Source: Knufia peltigerae (lineage: Eukaryota > Ascomycota > Eurotiomycetes > Chaetothyriales > Trichomeriaceae). Taken from it: a stretch of DNA of 64,000 bases. The notes under the pieces were generated by a model. The model did not search any database and was not told the origin of the DNA. It saw nothing but the letters and a program-made list of their open reading frames with translations. This document shows, piece by piece, positions 11,196 to 21,893 of this stretch; the stretch's first letter is position 1, and every line of letters begins with the position of its first letter. Location: the NCBI GenBank assembly GCA_030247855.1, contig JAPDRN010000151.1, forward strand, positions 1 through 64,000, in the 5' to 3' direction. A program made the position numbers and the translations under genes.

Positions 11196-11880
11196 GAGTA
11201 TTTTGTATCGCTTGGGTGTGCTCCTACCGGTCAGTAGTCGTACTCGTCACCTTTTACTAGCATTCTACGTGGACACGGAATAATTATATCGATGTGATGG
11301 GCACCTTTCTTTGGCGTGTGTAGTAGAGCAAGTGGGCAGACGAGGGCCTTGGGTACTCTATATTAAATCAGCATCGGTTGTTTTTGTCTCTATACTTTCA
11401 TTACCCCATACTTGGTGCTCTGACCTGGCATCTCTTTACAGTATATCAATCACATGATTTTTGAGTAATTGTGTAATATTGATAGATATGGACGGGTAGA
11501 TAGGTATTGGGCATACCTCACAATCCACCCCAACATAAGGTCCCTATACCTTATCTTTACCTTGCCTTCCCTTCCCTCCCATACGCCTGTAGACCATGTG
11601 ACAAGCTCGACAAAGTGGTCCCGGGGTTGACATTTTTTTTCCAAAACCTCATACTGTCGACGCTTGACCTTGAAAGGTAAGTATAATCCTCCCGCGGGTA
11701 ACAAAGATGACCCCGTTGATTTCTTTTTTTTCGCTCTTCTTCCGAACAAATGTACTCTGTTGGACCACTCTGTTTGATCAGTCTGTCGATTCTGATTTCT
11801 CGGGATGGATTTGAATCCGGAACCCCCTGTTGGTCGTTGTTCCGACACTTGTTCCGACCTTTTCAATCCTCGGTCTCATC
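11196..11880. other. Intergenic region between convergent 3' ends
   Basis: This 685-bp stretch between two convergent genes is AT-rich in parts and holds both 3' untranslated regions. I see no gene, repeat or RNA in it. Confidence 0.4.
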
Positions 11881-13733
11881 CTACAACATTGCCCTGACGG
11901 CCCCGTCGCCCTTCCAGCCGGCTTCCTGGGCGACGATCTCCGCGCACCTCTCGCCGACCGCCAGCACGGTCAACATGGGGTTGATGGTCGGCATGGCGGG
12001 GAAGACACCGGCGTCGGCGATCCTCAACCCCCGGAGGCCCCTGACGTTCAGTCTCTCGTCCACGACCGCCATGGGGTCCCTCTGGACGTCACCCATCTTG
12101 GTCGTCCCCGCCGGGTGGTAGACGGTGTGGGCGACCCGCCTGGCGTACTCGCTCAGGTCCTCGTCGGTCTGCACCTTGAGCCCCGGCGCCACCTCACGCT
12201 TGATCCAGTCCTTGAAAGGGGCCTGCTGGGCGATCTTGCGGGCGGCCTTCAACCCGAAGACGAACGTGGCGGCGTCGTAACCCTCCGGGTCGGTGAAGTA
12301 CCGGAAATCGAGGGCCGGTTTGACGGCCGGGTCGGACGAGGTGAGGTAGAGTTTCCCACGCGACCGGGGTCGGGGGATGTTGGGGGTCATGCAAAAGGCG
12401 TCGATCGGAGTGTCGTAGCCCAGCCTGGTCGTGTTGAGACAAAATGGGATCTGATAACAGTGCATCATGACGTCCGCGATGTCGGAATCTGGCAGGGCGT
12501 GTGGGTTTGTAGGGATGGGTTTGGCGCCGGCGGCGTCGGGAGCCTCGCGACGTAAAAAGATCCCCGCGTCCGAGTCCATGGTGGTCTGGTTCGGAGGGAC
12601 TGGTCGATTCAGTTCCCAGATGATGATGGTTTCTGGGTGATCGAGCAGATTCTCACCCACCCCGGGGATGTCCTTCACCACGGGGATGTGCAGAGATTGG
12701 AGGTCCGAAGCAGGACCGAGACCGGACAGGAGCATGAGTCGGGGAGTGTCGACGGCACCGGCGCAGAGGATCGTTTCAGTTTTTGCGGTCAGGGTCAGAC
12801 TGGTCCCAGATTGAAGAGTCAGGTCGATGCCGGTGACCTTGTCACCACCACTGACATTGATCCGAGAGACCCAAGCGTTGGTGAGGATCTTGAGGTTGGG
12901 CCGATTCTCCTCGCCTCGGAGGATGGGGTGGATGTACGCCACGCTGGCGGACGAACGTCGTCCGTCGTCCGGGTTGTAAGAGACAGAGAAAAACCCGACA
13001 CACTCCTTGAGTGACCCGGTGCTGGAGATTTGTTTGTTGAAGTCGTGAACCACGGGAATGTCCATCGCCGTGCTGCAGGATTCGACCCAGTCCTTGCACA
13101 ACTGATTGCGGTGTCGGGCGTGGACCGGTTGCACTGTGTTGCGGAGCTTGTTGAGCACTCGCATAAAGGTAGGGAACGTCCATCCTTTGGCTCCCATGGA
13201 CTCCCAGATTTTGCAGTCGTACTCGAACGGCCGGAAGGAGATCAAGGTGTTGTGGCTGGAACAGCCACCCAGAACTTTGGCACGAGAATGTCGGATGTGC
13301 GAATTCCCTGGGGGTATACATGTGAGTTACGATCTAGGTGGGAAATATGTGCAAAAACAAACCCATGGGTTGCTCCGTGGTGCCATAGTCATAGTCAAGT
13401 TCTCCTCCCAACAGATTGAGCCACTGCTTGAGATCCAGGACTCGGTCATCCATGAAATCACTGGGTCCAGCTTCGATCAACAAAATCTTCTTGTGTGGCA
13501 GATATTCCGCCAGACGAGAGGCAATGACACAGCCCTGTACCAACGATGGCAATATTAGCAAGATATTTAGTTTGTCTGATTGTATCTTTTGGTTCTCATT
13601 TTGTCTTTTCATTCGGTGATTCAAGACTTGCTCTTGGGGTGCTTTTCTTAGATTGACTTACCGCTGTGCCACCACCCACGATGAGGTAGTCATAGCTGTC
13701 GACTTCGGAAGCATCAAGATGAGTAGTAGTCAT
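11881..13733 (-). CDS. choA: Choline oxidase (GMC flavoprotein)
   Basis: FAD enzyme expected to oxidise choline to betaine aldehyde and then glycine betaine, using O2. Exons 13733-13662, 13534-13363 and 13307-11881 give 556 aa. The first join rebuilds the dinucleotide-binding motif VGGGTAGCVIASRL; the second gives QPMGNSHIRHSRAKVLGGCSSHNT. Residues known from Arthrobacter choline oxidase are visible: the FAD-linking His of SSHN (H100), the Glu of DHPE (E307), His of VMMH (H364), Val-Tyr-His of TVYHPAG (V477, H479) and Asn of TINP (N524). Only the active-site Ser after HN is replaced, by Thr (T102). FTDPEGYD and the PRSRG block match choline oxidase better than glucose oxidase-like GMC enzymes. 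There is no signal peptide, so it is probably intracellular or peroxisomal. It is divergent from a betaine aldehyde dehydrogenase, which supports the assignment. Confidence 0.9.
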
Positions 13734-15135
13734 TTTGATGATGTGGTTGACGTCTGTTTTGAAATTCCCGTATATACTGAGACGTTGAAGCCCAGAGATG
13801 GACAGATGCGAGAATACAGTTCAAGTATAGTGTACCGAGTACACAATCAACGAAGAATTATAGATTTGAAGACGGGCTTTACAGAAGAAGATCAGGCCCA
13901 CTCAAGAAGAAGGTGTCACTCCACTGACTGGGGTCGTAATATGTATTCAGATGGTTTTTTCTTTCCTTGTATTTTTCTCTAGACCAGGTTGGAAAGCCTC
14001 TTCGGACGTGAGATAGTAAAAATTTGACAAGTACGTACAGTGACCCCCGTAGATAGGGATGCGCTAGTTCATTATTTTAGAAGTGTCAAGGGTTGAAAAA
14101 GGTGCGTCATGCACAGATCCCTGCAAGCCTTGGAATTGGCCTGTGCTTGTTAATGGTCAATTCAATCAAAGGCGGTGGGAGGCGGAAGCATCGGAGTGGA
14201 GGATTCGTGATCGGTGCCTCTTAGATGGAGGAGAAATGATCATCCTTTTCAACCTCTCGGATTGTAAGCTGATGTGGGAACAAATTGCTGGGGCAAAGTC
14301 CTTGTATTCGTATCCGTACTGGTAACATGGATGGGTGGAGGCCGAAAGAAAAGGATCAAAATACAACCAACATAATACTTTAGGAGAGTGTTATCGTATT
14401 GTGACCGCTTGTAGTCTGGGCTGTGGCGGTCTGTAAAAACAGTCTTGAGGTTGTAGTTTCCTTAACAGGAGAGATTTACCTGGGGACACGGGCTGGCTGA
14501 CTCTTTAAAAGGGCTTGTTGTCGGGTCTAGATGCCTGTTACTCTATCGGTGCTCGTGTTATCTTCTCCTCGTAGTGTCCAGAGTCATAGAGTCAAGTGTA
14601 TTCACTTGTACGCGGAGGCATCAGGTGGACAGGATGCATGGCTGTTAGCCAAACTTGACATTGTATGCCTGCAAAAGGAAAAGAATCACTGACAGTCGAA
14701 AAAAGATAAGCGGTCCATCTAGGCGAAGATCTTTCAGTCCAGGCTAGAAAAGGCCTAAAGTCCAGGCTAAAACTGCCACCTAGAAAAACTCCTTACTCCG
14801 AGTCCTAAATTCGAATGACCGTCTTTTGAACTGGTCACAAGAAATACTTTGTAATAGGTCTCTCTCCATGCTTGCCTATTGGTTCTGTGGAGAGGCAAGG
14901 GTGGTAGGTGGATTTTAACTGCTACAACCTCAAAAACTCCAGGTAACAACTGTAAATGACATCAATTCTTCCACAATCACAATCACAATCACAACCGTCC
15001 AGAGGAAACACCGTGAATAATCCAACGTTGAAGCCGACTTCTAGAAGAAGATTGAGTCGAGGCCTACAGACAAGCGCCTTCAACATCAAATAGCCGTCAT
15101 CTTTTGCTGAGGCACGAGTACTGCCATACAACACA
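13734..15135. promoter_or_regulatory. Divergent promoter, choline oxidase / betaine aldehyde dehydrogenase
   Basis: A 1.4-kb region between the two ATGs of the choline module. It has a perfect inverted repeat GTGTAC-CGA-GTACAC at 13830-13844, about 100 bp upstream of the oxidase ATG, and a short CACAAT tandem repeat near 14974-14995, about 140 bp before the dehydrogenase ATG. Shared control of both genes is likely but inferred. Confidence 0.55.
13830..13844. repeat. Perfect inverted repeat, candidate regulator site
   Basis: GTGTAC and GTACAC half sites are separated by CGA, about 97 bp upstream of the choline oxidase start. A spaced dyad of this kind could be bound by a dimeric (for example Zn2Cys6) regulator. 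No direct evidence. Confidence 0.35.
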
Positions 15136-16674
15136 ATGGTGCTCAACATCTGCCTCCCAGACCGCCATACATTCTACGCCGGCAAGGCGCAAAAGTCATC
15201 CTCATCATCATCCTCATCATCATCCTCATCATCCTCCACGACGTTCCAATCGATTGACCCCTCAACCGCGAAACCGGTCTGCACAATCCACACATCATCC
15301 CAATCGTCCATAGACTCGGCCATTTCATCCGCCAAATCAGCATTCCCGTCATGGTCCAGCACGCCACCCATTGAACGAGCACGCATCCTCCACAAGGCCG
15401 TACAGATACTTCGATCGAGAAACGACGAACTCGCCAAAATCGAGACCCTCGACACTGGCAAACCATTCTCCGAGACGTCCACGGTCGACATCGTAACGGG
15501 CGCCGACGTGCTCGAGTACTTTGCCAACCTGGTCGCGTCGGGCGGCTTGAACGGCGAGTCGTTCCGCCTCCGCGACTCGGCCTGGGTCTACACGTCCAAG
15601 GAACCGCTCGGCGTGTGCGCGGGCATCGGGGCCTGGAACTACCCGATCCAGATCGCCCTCTGGAAGTCCGCCCCGTGCCTGGCGGCCGGCAACGCCATGG
15701 TTTACAAGCCGTCCGAGGTGACGCCCCTGCACGCCCAGTTCCTCGCCGAGGTGTACAAGGAGGCCGGGTTGCCGGACGGCGTGTTCAACGTCGTGTACGG
15801 AGCGGGAGACGTCGGCTCATACCTCACCAAGCACCCCGACATCGCCAAGGTCAGCTTCACGGGCCAGGTGTCGACGGGACGAAAAGTGGCGGGCTCCGCG
15901 GCGGGCGAGATGAAGTACGTGACCATGGAACTGGGCGGGAAGAGTCCGGTCGTGGTCTTGCCGGACGCCGACGTCGACCAGGCCGTCGACGGCGCCATGA
16001 TGGCCAACTTTTTCAGCACGGGTCAAGTCTGCACGAACGGCACGAGGGTGTTTGTGCCCGACACGCTGAAGGCGCAGTTCGAAAGGGTCCTGCTCCAGAA
16101 GATCAAAGAGGTCCGAGCAGGCGATCTGATGGACATGGACACAAACTTTGGTCCGTTGGTCAGCGAGGCCCACTACAAGAAGGTGACGCAGTACATCAGG
16201 CACGGCACGACGGTGGACAGGGCACGATTGCTTTGCGGTGGGTTCGACCAGCGACCGACGAACCTGCCCTCGCAGCTCAAAAATGGATACTGGGTGTCGC
16301 CGACCGTGTTCACGGACTGCTCGGACGACATGAGGATCGTCAAGGAGGAAATCTTCGGGCCCGTCATGTGCATCCTGCCGTACTCGTCGCTTGAGGAGGC
16401 CGTCGCGAGGGCGAACGACACCGAACTCGGCCTGGCCGCCGGCGTGTTCGGGAAGGACATCAACCAGTGCCACCGGGTGGTCAAGCAACTCCAGGCGGGC
16501 ATCACTTGGGTCAACACCTGGGGTGAATCCCCGGCTGAGATGGCCGTCGGGGGTTGGAAACAAAGCGGCGTGGGCGTCGAGAATGGGAGAAGGGGCCTGG
16601 AGGCTTGGGTCAGGAATAAAAGCACACTGGTGGAAATGGGCGGCACGGTTCCCACGGTTTTTGCGAAGCTGTGA
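15136..16674 (+). CDS. badA: Betaine aldehyde dehydrogenase (ALDH superfamily)
   Basis: NAD(P)-dependent dehydrogenase expected to convert betaine aldehyde to glycine betaine. Single exon, 512 aa, a normal ALDH length. Visible elements: WNYP (Asn168), FTGQVSTG cofactor loop (241-248), catalytic base in MELGGKSP (Glu265), nucleophile in GQVCTNGTRVF (Cys299) and EEIFGPV. The GQxCxNGTRV context is typical of the betaine aldehyde dehydrogenase branch (BetB). Residues 21-34 are an uninterrupted run of 14 serines encoded by a TCA/TCC microsatellite (about 15196-15237) inserted near the N-terminus before the conserved fold; family members normally lack it. Head-to-head with choline oxidase, so the pair would make glycine betaine, an osmoprotectant. 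No transporter gene is seen nearby. Confidence 0.9.
   Translation: MVLNICLPDRHTFYAGKAQKSSSSSSSSSSSSSSTTFQSIDPSTAKPVCTIHTSSQSSIDSAISSAKSAFPSWSSTPPIERARILHKAVQILRSRNDELAKIETLDTGKPFSETSTVDIVTGADVLEYFANLVASGGLNGESFRLRDSAWVYTSKEPLGVCAGIGAWNYPIQIALWKSAPCLAAGNAMVYKPSEVTPLHAQFLAEVYKEAGLPDGVFNVVYGAGDVGSYLTKHPDIAKVSFTGQVSTGRKVAGSAAGEMKYVTMELGGKSPVVVLPDADVDQAVDGAMMANFFSTGQVCTNGTRVFVPDTLKAQFERVLLQKIKEVRAGDLMDMDTNFGPLVSEAHYKKVTQYIRHGTTVDRARLLCGGFDQRPTNLPSQLKNGYWVSPTVFTDCSDDMRIVKEEIFGPVMCILPYSSLEEAVARANDTELGLAAGVFGKDINQCHRVVKQLQAGITWVNTWGESPAEMAVGGWKQSGVGVENGRRGLEAWVRNKSTLVEMGGTVPTVFAKL
15196..15237 (+). repeat. TCA/TCC microsatellite encoding poly-Ser
   Basis: An in-frame trinucleotide repeat of 14 serine codons inside the aldehyde dehydrogenase gene. 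The tract is likely length-variable between strains. Confidence 0.8.
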
Positions 16675-16916
16675 TGCAAGGAATCAAAGGAAAAGGAAAA
16701 TGGTATCTTGTGAGTAGTGTAAAATGATTCATGGTCACATTCTAGGACAACGATTGTTTTCGCTCGTCCTAGTATAGAATACGTTGCCCTCAAGGTATTT
16801 GTCCTTTAAATCCGAGATATGTTTCGTAGTCGCTACGCCATACTTCTTGAAAAAGATTTTGTTCCCCCCAACCGAAATCAGACAAAAGACAAAAGACAGG
16901 AAAATAGGTTGCTACT

Positions 16917-18009
16917 CTAAGCAGCAAAAGTCGAAACCCTTGAACCCATCCTGTCAAACAGAAAATCGTCCATCTTTCTGTCATTCATGCCGATGGCCGA
17001 GTCCAACAACCTCGAAGACATGCTGTCGGGCGTCAATTCCCCGTCTTCCGCATCCACCTGCTCTTTCTTGTCGGTGTTGATCTTGAGATCCATCAGAGCA
17101 CTTCGCCAATTATCTGCCTTGGTCGGTAGGCGTTGCTGAGGAGTTTCTTTGCCTGTCTCTGCCTCATCGGCCATGTTTTCAATGCTCTTGAAGTACTGTG
17201 AGAGGTCTTGTCAGCGCGTCCCCTGGGATCCACGAGTCTCATATACGCACCTTGACAGTCTTCACCAACATCTCATCAGTTGCCGGGTCGTCGCATACAA
17301 TCATAGCGTGCTCGTGCATCTGCAGTGCGCTAGCCGTCCACATTTGGCTCACTCCACCTTCAATGGTCTTGGAAAGGGCCAAGGCTTTATTCGCGCCGAG
17401 TACAATGACCAGCACCTCTCTCGCGTCCATGACTGTTCCAACTCCTACGGTCAAGGCTTGTTTCGGCACCTGACTCAAATCACCTCCAAAAAAGCGAGAA
17501 TTGGCTCGAATTGTATCTTCTGCCAGCGTCTTTACTCTTGTCCGCGACTTCAACGAGGAGCCAGGCTCATTGAATGCTATATGTCCGTCCGGTCCTATCC
17601 CGCCGAGAAATAGGTCAATGCCACCGGCTTTGGCTATCCTCGATTCGTAGTCGGCGCATTCTGCAGCGAGATCGGGAGCGTTGCCGTTGAGGATGTTGAC
17701 ATTGGCAGGGTTGATGTCAATATGCGCGAAGAAATGTTTGTACATGAAGCTGTGATAGGATTCGGGGTGGTCTTCGGATATGCCGACATACTCGTCCATG
17801 TTGAACGTCACGACATTTGCGAATGAGATTTCGCCGGCCTTGTGCGCCTGTACTAGATATTTGTAGATGATCTCTGGGCTGCTACCGGTCGGGAGACCTA
17901 GGACGAAGGGTTTCTCGGCTGTTGGAGCGAATGCATTGATGCGGTCGATGATGTATCTGGCCGCATATCTCGATGCACTTTGCGCCTTGTCACGGATGAT
18001 GACCCGCAT
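16917..18009 (-). CDS. NAG1: Glucosamine-6-phosphate deaminase/isomerase
   Basis: Converts glucosamine 6-phosphate to fructose 6-phosphate and ammonia, the last step of N-acetylglucosamine catabolism. Exons 18009-17251 and 17195-16917 give 345 aa; the join reads KTVK-YFKSIENM. Catalytic residues fall at the positions known for E. coli NagB: Asp72 in NMDEYVG, and Asp141, His143 and Glu148 in GIGPDGHIAFNEPG. The substrate loop LGLPTGSSP is at about residues 37-45. The core of about 265 residues is followed by an 80-residue C-terminal tail, mostly polar and probably disordered, longer than in bacterial enzymes. Divergently placed 0.9 kb from the Ngs1-like gene. The 3' end converges on the aldehyde dehydrogenase with 242 bp between stop codons. 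Confidence 0.95.
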
Positions 18010-18905
18010 TTCGCAATAGAGGCTCTGTAGATGAATTCGCGAGAAAAAGCGGTGTCGAGAAAATGCTCAAGGTAGGAAAATGACGAACGGAGGGAAATGT
18101 TGAAGAGAGGACAAACCTTTGACGTAGATGACTTTCCAGTAGTTCAATCATCCGATGGCTTGCTTGGGCCATTCTTCATAGGAGGACATCTCGACCACTG
18201 GGCGCATTGTGTAGCCGCATGGAGAGAGGTAGCAAAGGCGGGAGGGAGGATCACCACGGAAGGGTATGGTGACAATGCAACAGTTGCGTACAGTATCATC
18301 CAACCAATGGACCACACCGGCCACCGGCACCGGTAGGGACCCATCAGATATCTCTCTGGTGAGTTTGATAGCCATGTCAGCCTGACGAACGGGACACTGT
18401 TAAGGGACAGTTTGGATGGTGGACGGGAGATGCCAGTCGCAGAGAGAGAGATGGGCAAGTGGCGGGGCAATCGCAGTCTGTGGCACGTGATCCCAATCCA
18501 TCGCTGGTGTAACGTTTGTTCAGCTTTCGGTAGCACTGAGAATCGTCGCCGGCGTCCACCAGGGTGTCATCCGTCAAGCTTTTCTACCTCCGTCTTTCAT
18601 CGTCCATCGCCATCACACTCATCGGCAACGTTACTCTCCAAAACCACAAATGCAACATCACCGATTCCCACGTCTCATGTTGCTTCTCTAAGTTAACGCC
18701 ATGCGCAGTGCTCCATTGTCCGCCCAGTGCCCAGCGCCCACGCCAGACCTGGGACATTTCTCAGTGGTCTAACTCGTGCATCAGTGTCTGTCGGCTTTCT
18801 CTCTGACCCGGATCACCTGTTCCCAATCCTCCTCCCCTACAGCCTTCTCGTCCCCTTTCCCATCCAATCAGATTATATGTGGGGAAGAACGTGCTTCATA
18901 CCGTT
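18010..18905. promoter_or_regulatory. Divergent promoter, GlcN-6-P deaminase / Ngs1-like gene
   Basis: An 896-bp region between ATGs. CCAAT boxes are at about 18304-18308 and 18865-18869, the latter about 40 bp before the Ngs1-like start. Ngs1-type proteins induce GlcNAc genes in Candida, so this may be one of the targets; that is inference. Confidence 0.5.
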
Positions 18906-21893
18906 ATGGCCACGAACGGGGATGTACCACCCCTGTGGGATGAATCGAGGTATGTACCGAACATGCCGTCATCACAGTTGCCGTGAAATCCACAAGCTGA
19001 TCTATATATTCCAGGCAACTCGGCCAATTGTTCATGATGGGCTTTGATGGCACTTCTGTCACTGACCAAGTCCGGACCTTGATCGAGAAGTATCACGTAG
19101 GCTCGATTCTTCTCAAGGCTCAAAACCTCAAATGTGCTACCCCTTATAACCTGATGCTATATGCTTGCTTCGTTGAAATCGTGTGTTTGTTGACTGACAT
19201 TGGAACCGCAAACAGCTGCCGAACAGGCTACTCAGCTTGTGCTTGAATTGCAGACCCTTGCCCGTCGCTCTGGTCACCCCGTTCCCCTTCTCATTGCGCT
19301 GGATCAAGAGAATGGCGGCGTCAACAGTCTCTACGATGAGGTGTATATCCGTCAATTTCCCAGCGCTATGGGTATCGCCGCTTCGGGGTCCAAGAAGCTG
19401 GCCAAAGAAATCGCACGCGCAACTGCTCAAGAGTTAAACTCGTGCGGCATCAATTGGATCTTGGGTCCTGTACTCGACGTATTGACTAACGCTAGAAATC
19501 AGCCTCTTGGTGTTCGTTCACTCGGAGACGACCCACACGAGGTGTCTGCTTACGGTGTTGAGTGTATTCGAGGGTATCAAGAAGGCGGAGTTGCCACGTG
19601 TGGAAAGCATTTTCCTTCGTATGGTAATCTCGAATTCTTTGGCGTCCCGGACGATGTGCCTACTATCACCGAATCGCTGGAGAACATGAGTCAAAGTGCC
19701 CTTGTCCCTTTTCGAAATGCAATTGCACAAGGCCTTGATTCGATGATGGTAGGAGGTGTTGCGATGACTTCTTCACTTCTCAATGTCATGCATGCCTGTC
19801 TCTCTGAGCAAATTGTGCGTGATCTACTGCGCCATGAAATGCGGTTCGAAGGAGTGGTGGTTTCAGAATGCTTGGAGATGGAAGCACTCAGTCGCAATAT
19901 AGGGATCAGTGGCGGCACAGTCATGGCATTCCAGGCCGGCTGCGACTTGATTCTCACCTGCAGAAGCATGTCAGTTCAGGAAGACGCTATCAATGGCCTA
20001 AAAGCTGGTTTGGACAATGGTATGATCGAAAGACATCGAGTGCAAGAATCAGTGCAAAGAATTCTCAACATGAAGGCGAAATACACGTCGTGGGAAAAGG
20101 CTTTCTCACCGCCTGGAATTGAAAATCTTGCACGGCTACAGCCGCTTCACACCAGTCTGTCGACCACAGCATACAACAAGTCAATCACAGTCGTCCGAGA
20201 CCAGAAACATTTTTTGCCGCTCTCAAGGGTAGTCAAAGCTGAAGAAGAACTGCTCCTGTTGACGCCATTGGTCAAACCACTTCCAGCATCTGCTATATTC
20301 CACCAAATGCAACATGATGTGTCTTCTGTACCATTGTTGGGTCGGAGCCCCAGTGTCGATGCCAACACCTCAGTCATGAGTGGCGAGCAAGTGTTCCGAG
20401 AACTTGGTCGGTCGTTAGCCAGACATCGGAATGGAAAGATGTCTCACACCTCATACACAGCAAACGGTGTCAGGCCTCTCCACGAAAACCTGCTCAACCG
20501 CGCGCAAGGGGTGATTGTTGTTACTGCAGATGCTGGTAGGAACATGTACCAAAATGCATTTGCGAAACACATCTCAATGCTGTGCAAGCTGGCCGTGGGA
20601 CCAGATGGAAGGCCCAAGCAGAAACCCTGTGTGGTGGTTGCGGTCAGCTCTCCTTTTGATTTTGCGGCAGACCCTTCGATAGGGACGTATGTTTGCACCT
20701 ATGACTTTACTGAGACCGCCCTTCGTGCCCTCGTGCAAGTCCTTTACGGGGAACTCAACCCGACGGGAGTACTACCCGGATCGTCCAGCCAGAAACTACA
20801 AACGAGTCAGAACTGGCAGCAGTGGCTTGTAGAAAGCTTCAGCGAGGACCGGGACTCTGCCGCGCTCGACGTTTTAATCGCCCAGTGTCAGAACGACTCG
20901 TCAGCGCAGGCCGTGCTGCTCAAGAACATCCACAGTGGCACTTTCCTGCTTCGAGATCCAGATGTCGAAGAAGCCCATTTCGTGGTCCGGAACAGCAGCA
21001 CCAAGGAGCTCTTTGGATTCTGCACAACATATTACTCGAAGAGTAGCGGTGTCGGACATGTTGGAGCCATCATTGTTGATCCTGCTCGCCGCCAACTGTC
21101 GATTGGTCATTCACTACATGACCGTGCGATCCGAGCTCTCCTGCAGAAGAAAGGCGCCGCCAAATTTCAGTTGGGGGTCAGGTTTCCGCACGTGTTTCTG
21201 GGCATACCTAAACTTGGTACTATTGAGTACAAGAAACTACGGCAATGGTTCGCGAAGTTGGGCTGGAACACATCCCTTTCAAGCTCAGTCGCCACCATGA
21301 TGATACGCGATCTCTCGATATGGTCAGTACCAGAAGGACTCGGTCAGAAATTGGCCAATCCTGACGTTAAATTTGATCTCGTTTATGGCAACGAATACAA
21401 CGATGTTATGATGGAGCATCTCAAAAGATGTGCCAGGAACGATGTTCGAGGGATCTATCAAACGGCAATGAGCAACAAAGAGGGTTGCGGCATCATTCGA
21501 GCCAAGAAAACGACAGATCAGTCGATATTAGGATCTATCCTGGTGTGTCGATCAGAGTCGCAGATAGCAAAGTACATTCCGTCGGTGTACAAACAGCCTG
21601 GGGTGGCTTGCATATCGTCTCCGGTCATTTCAACCATGTATGGCGACAGGAAATCTCTATTCCAGGGTCTTGTTCTGTTGGGCATCAAACAATTCAAGAA
21701 ACAGGGCCTGAGGTCTGTTCTCCTGGACTATGTGAGTCTCTCACTCGAAGCGAGACTGCTATGTGCTGACCAGCTACAGATACGAGAGGACGCGACCGCC
21801 GATGGTCTCAAGGCATTGGGCTTCACTACTGCGAATAGTTTCGATGAGGTGTCCAGCGAACCCATGCACTGGACGATGATGCCTGGAACCTAA
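18906..21893 (+). CDS. NGS1: Ngs1-like GlcNAc sensor: degenerate GH3 domain fused to GNAT acetyltransferase
   Basis: In Candida albicans Ngs1 senses N-acetylglucosamine and acetylates histones at GlcNAc genes. Exons 18906-18949, 19015-19133 and 19216-21893 give 946 aa; a further in-frame 48-bp intron (21732-21779, GTGAGT donor, TACAG acceptor) would reduce this to 930 aa and rebuild LLDYIREDATADGL. The N-terminal half is a family 3 beta-N-acetylglucosaminidase fold (GQLFMMGFDG, ALDQENGG, GKHFP, LGVRSLGDDP). NagZ catalytic motifs are altered: KHFPGHGD has become KHFPSYGN (about 185-192), and the nucleophile motif SDDL has become SECL (about 271-274, Asp to Glu). The C-terminal part is GNAT-like, with the acetyl-CoA loop VDPARRQLSIGHSL near residue 675 and perhaps a second GNAT half. 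Adjacent to GlcN-6-P deaminase. The sensor role is inferred by homology and context. Confidence 0.88.

Noticed and set aside
11790..11830. tRNA-like B-box (GGATTCAAATCC on the minus strand)
   Set aside because: Flanking bases do not form a T-arm and no A-box or acceptor stem is present.
15615..16563. Long frames on both strands within the aldehyde dehydrogenase gene
   Set aside because: GC-rich coding sequence produces open shadow frames; the ALDH frame alone has conserved motifs.
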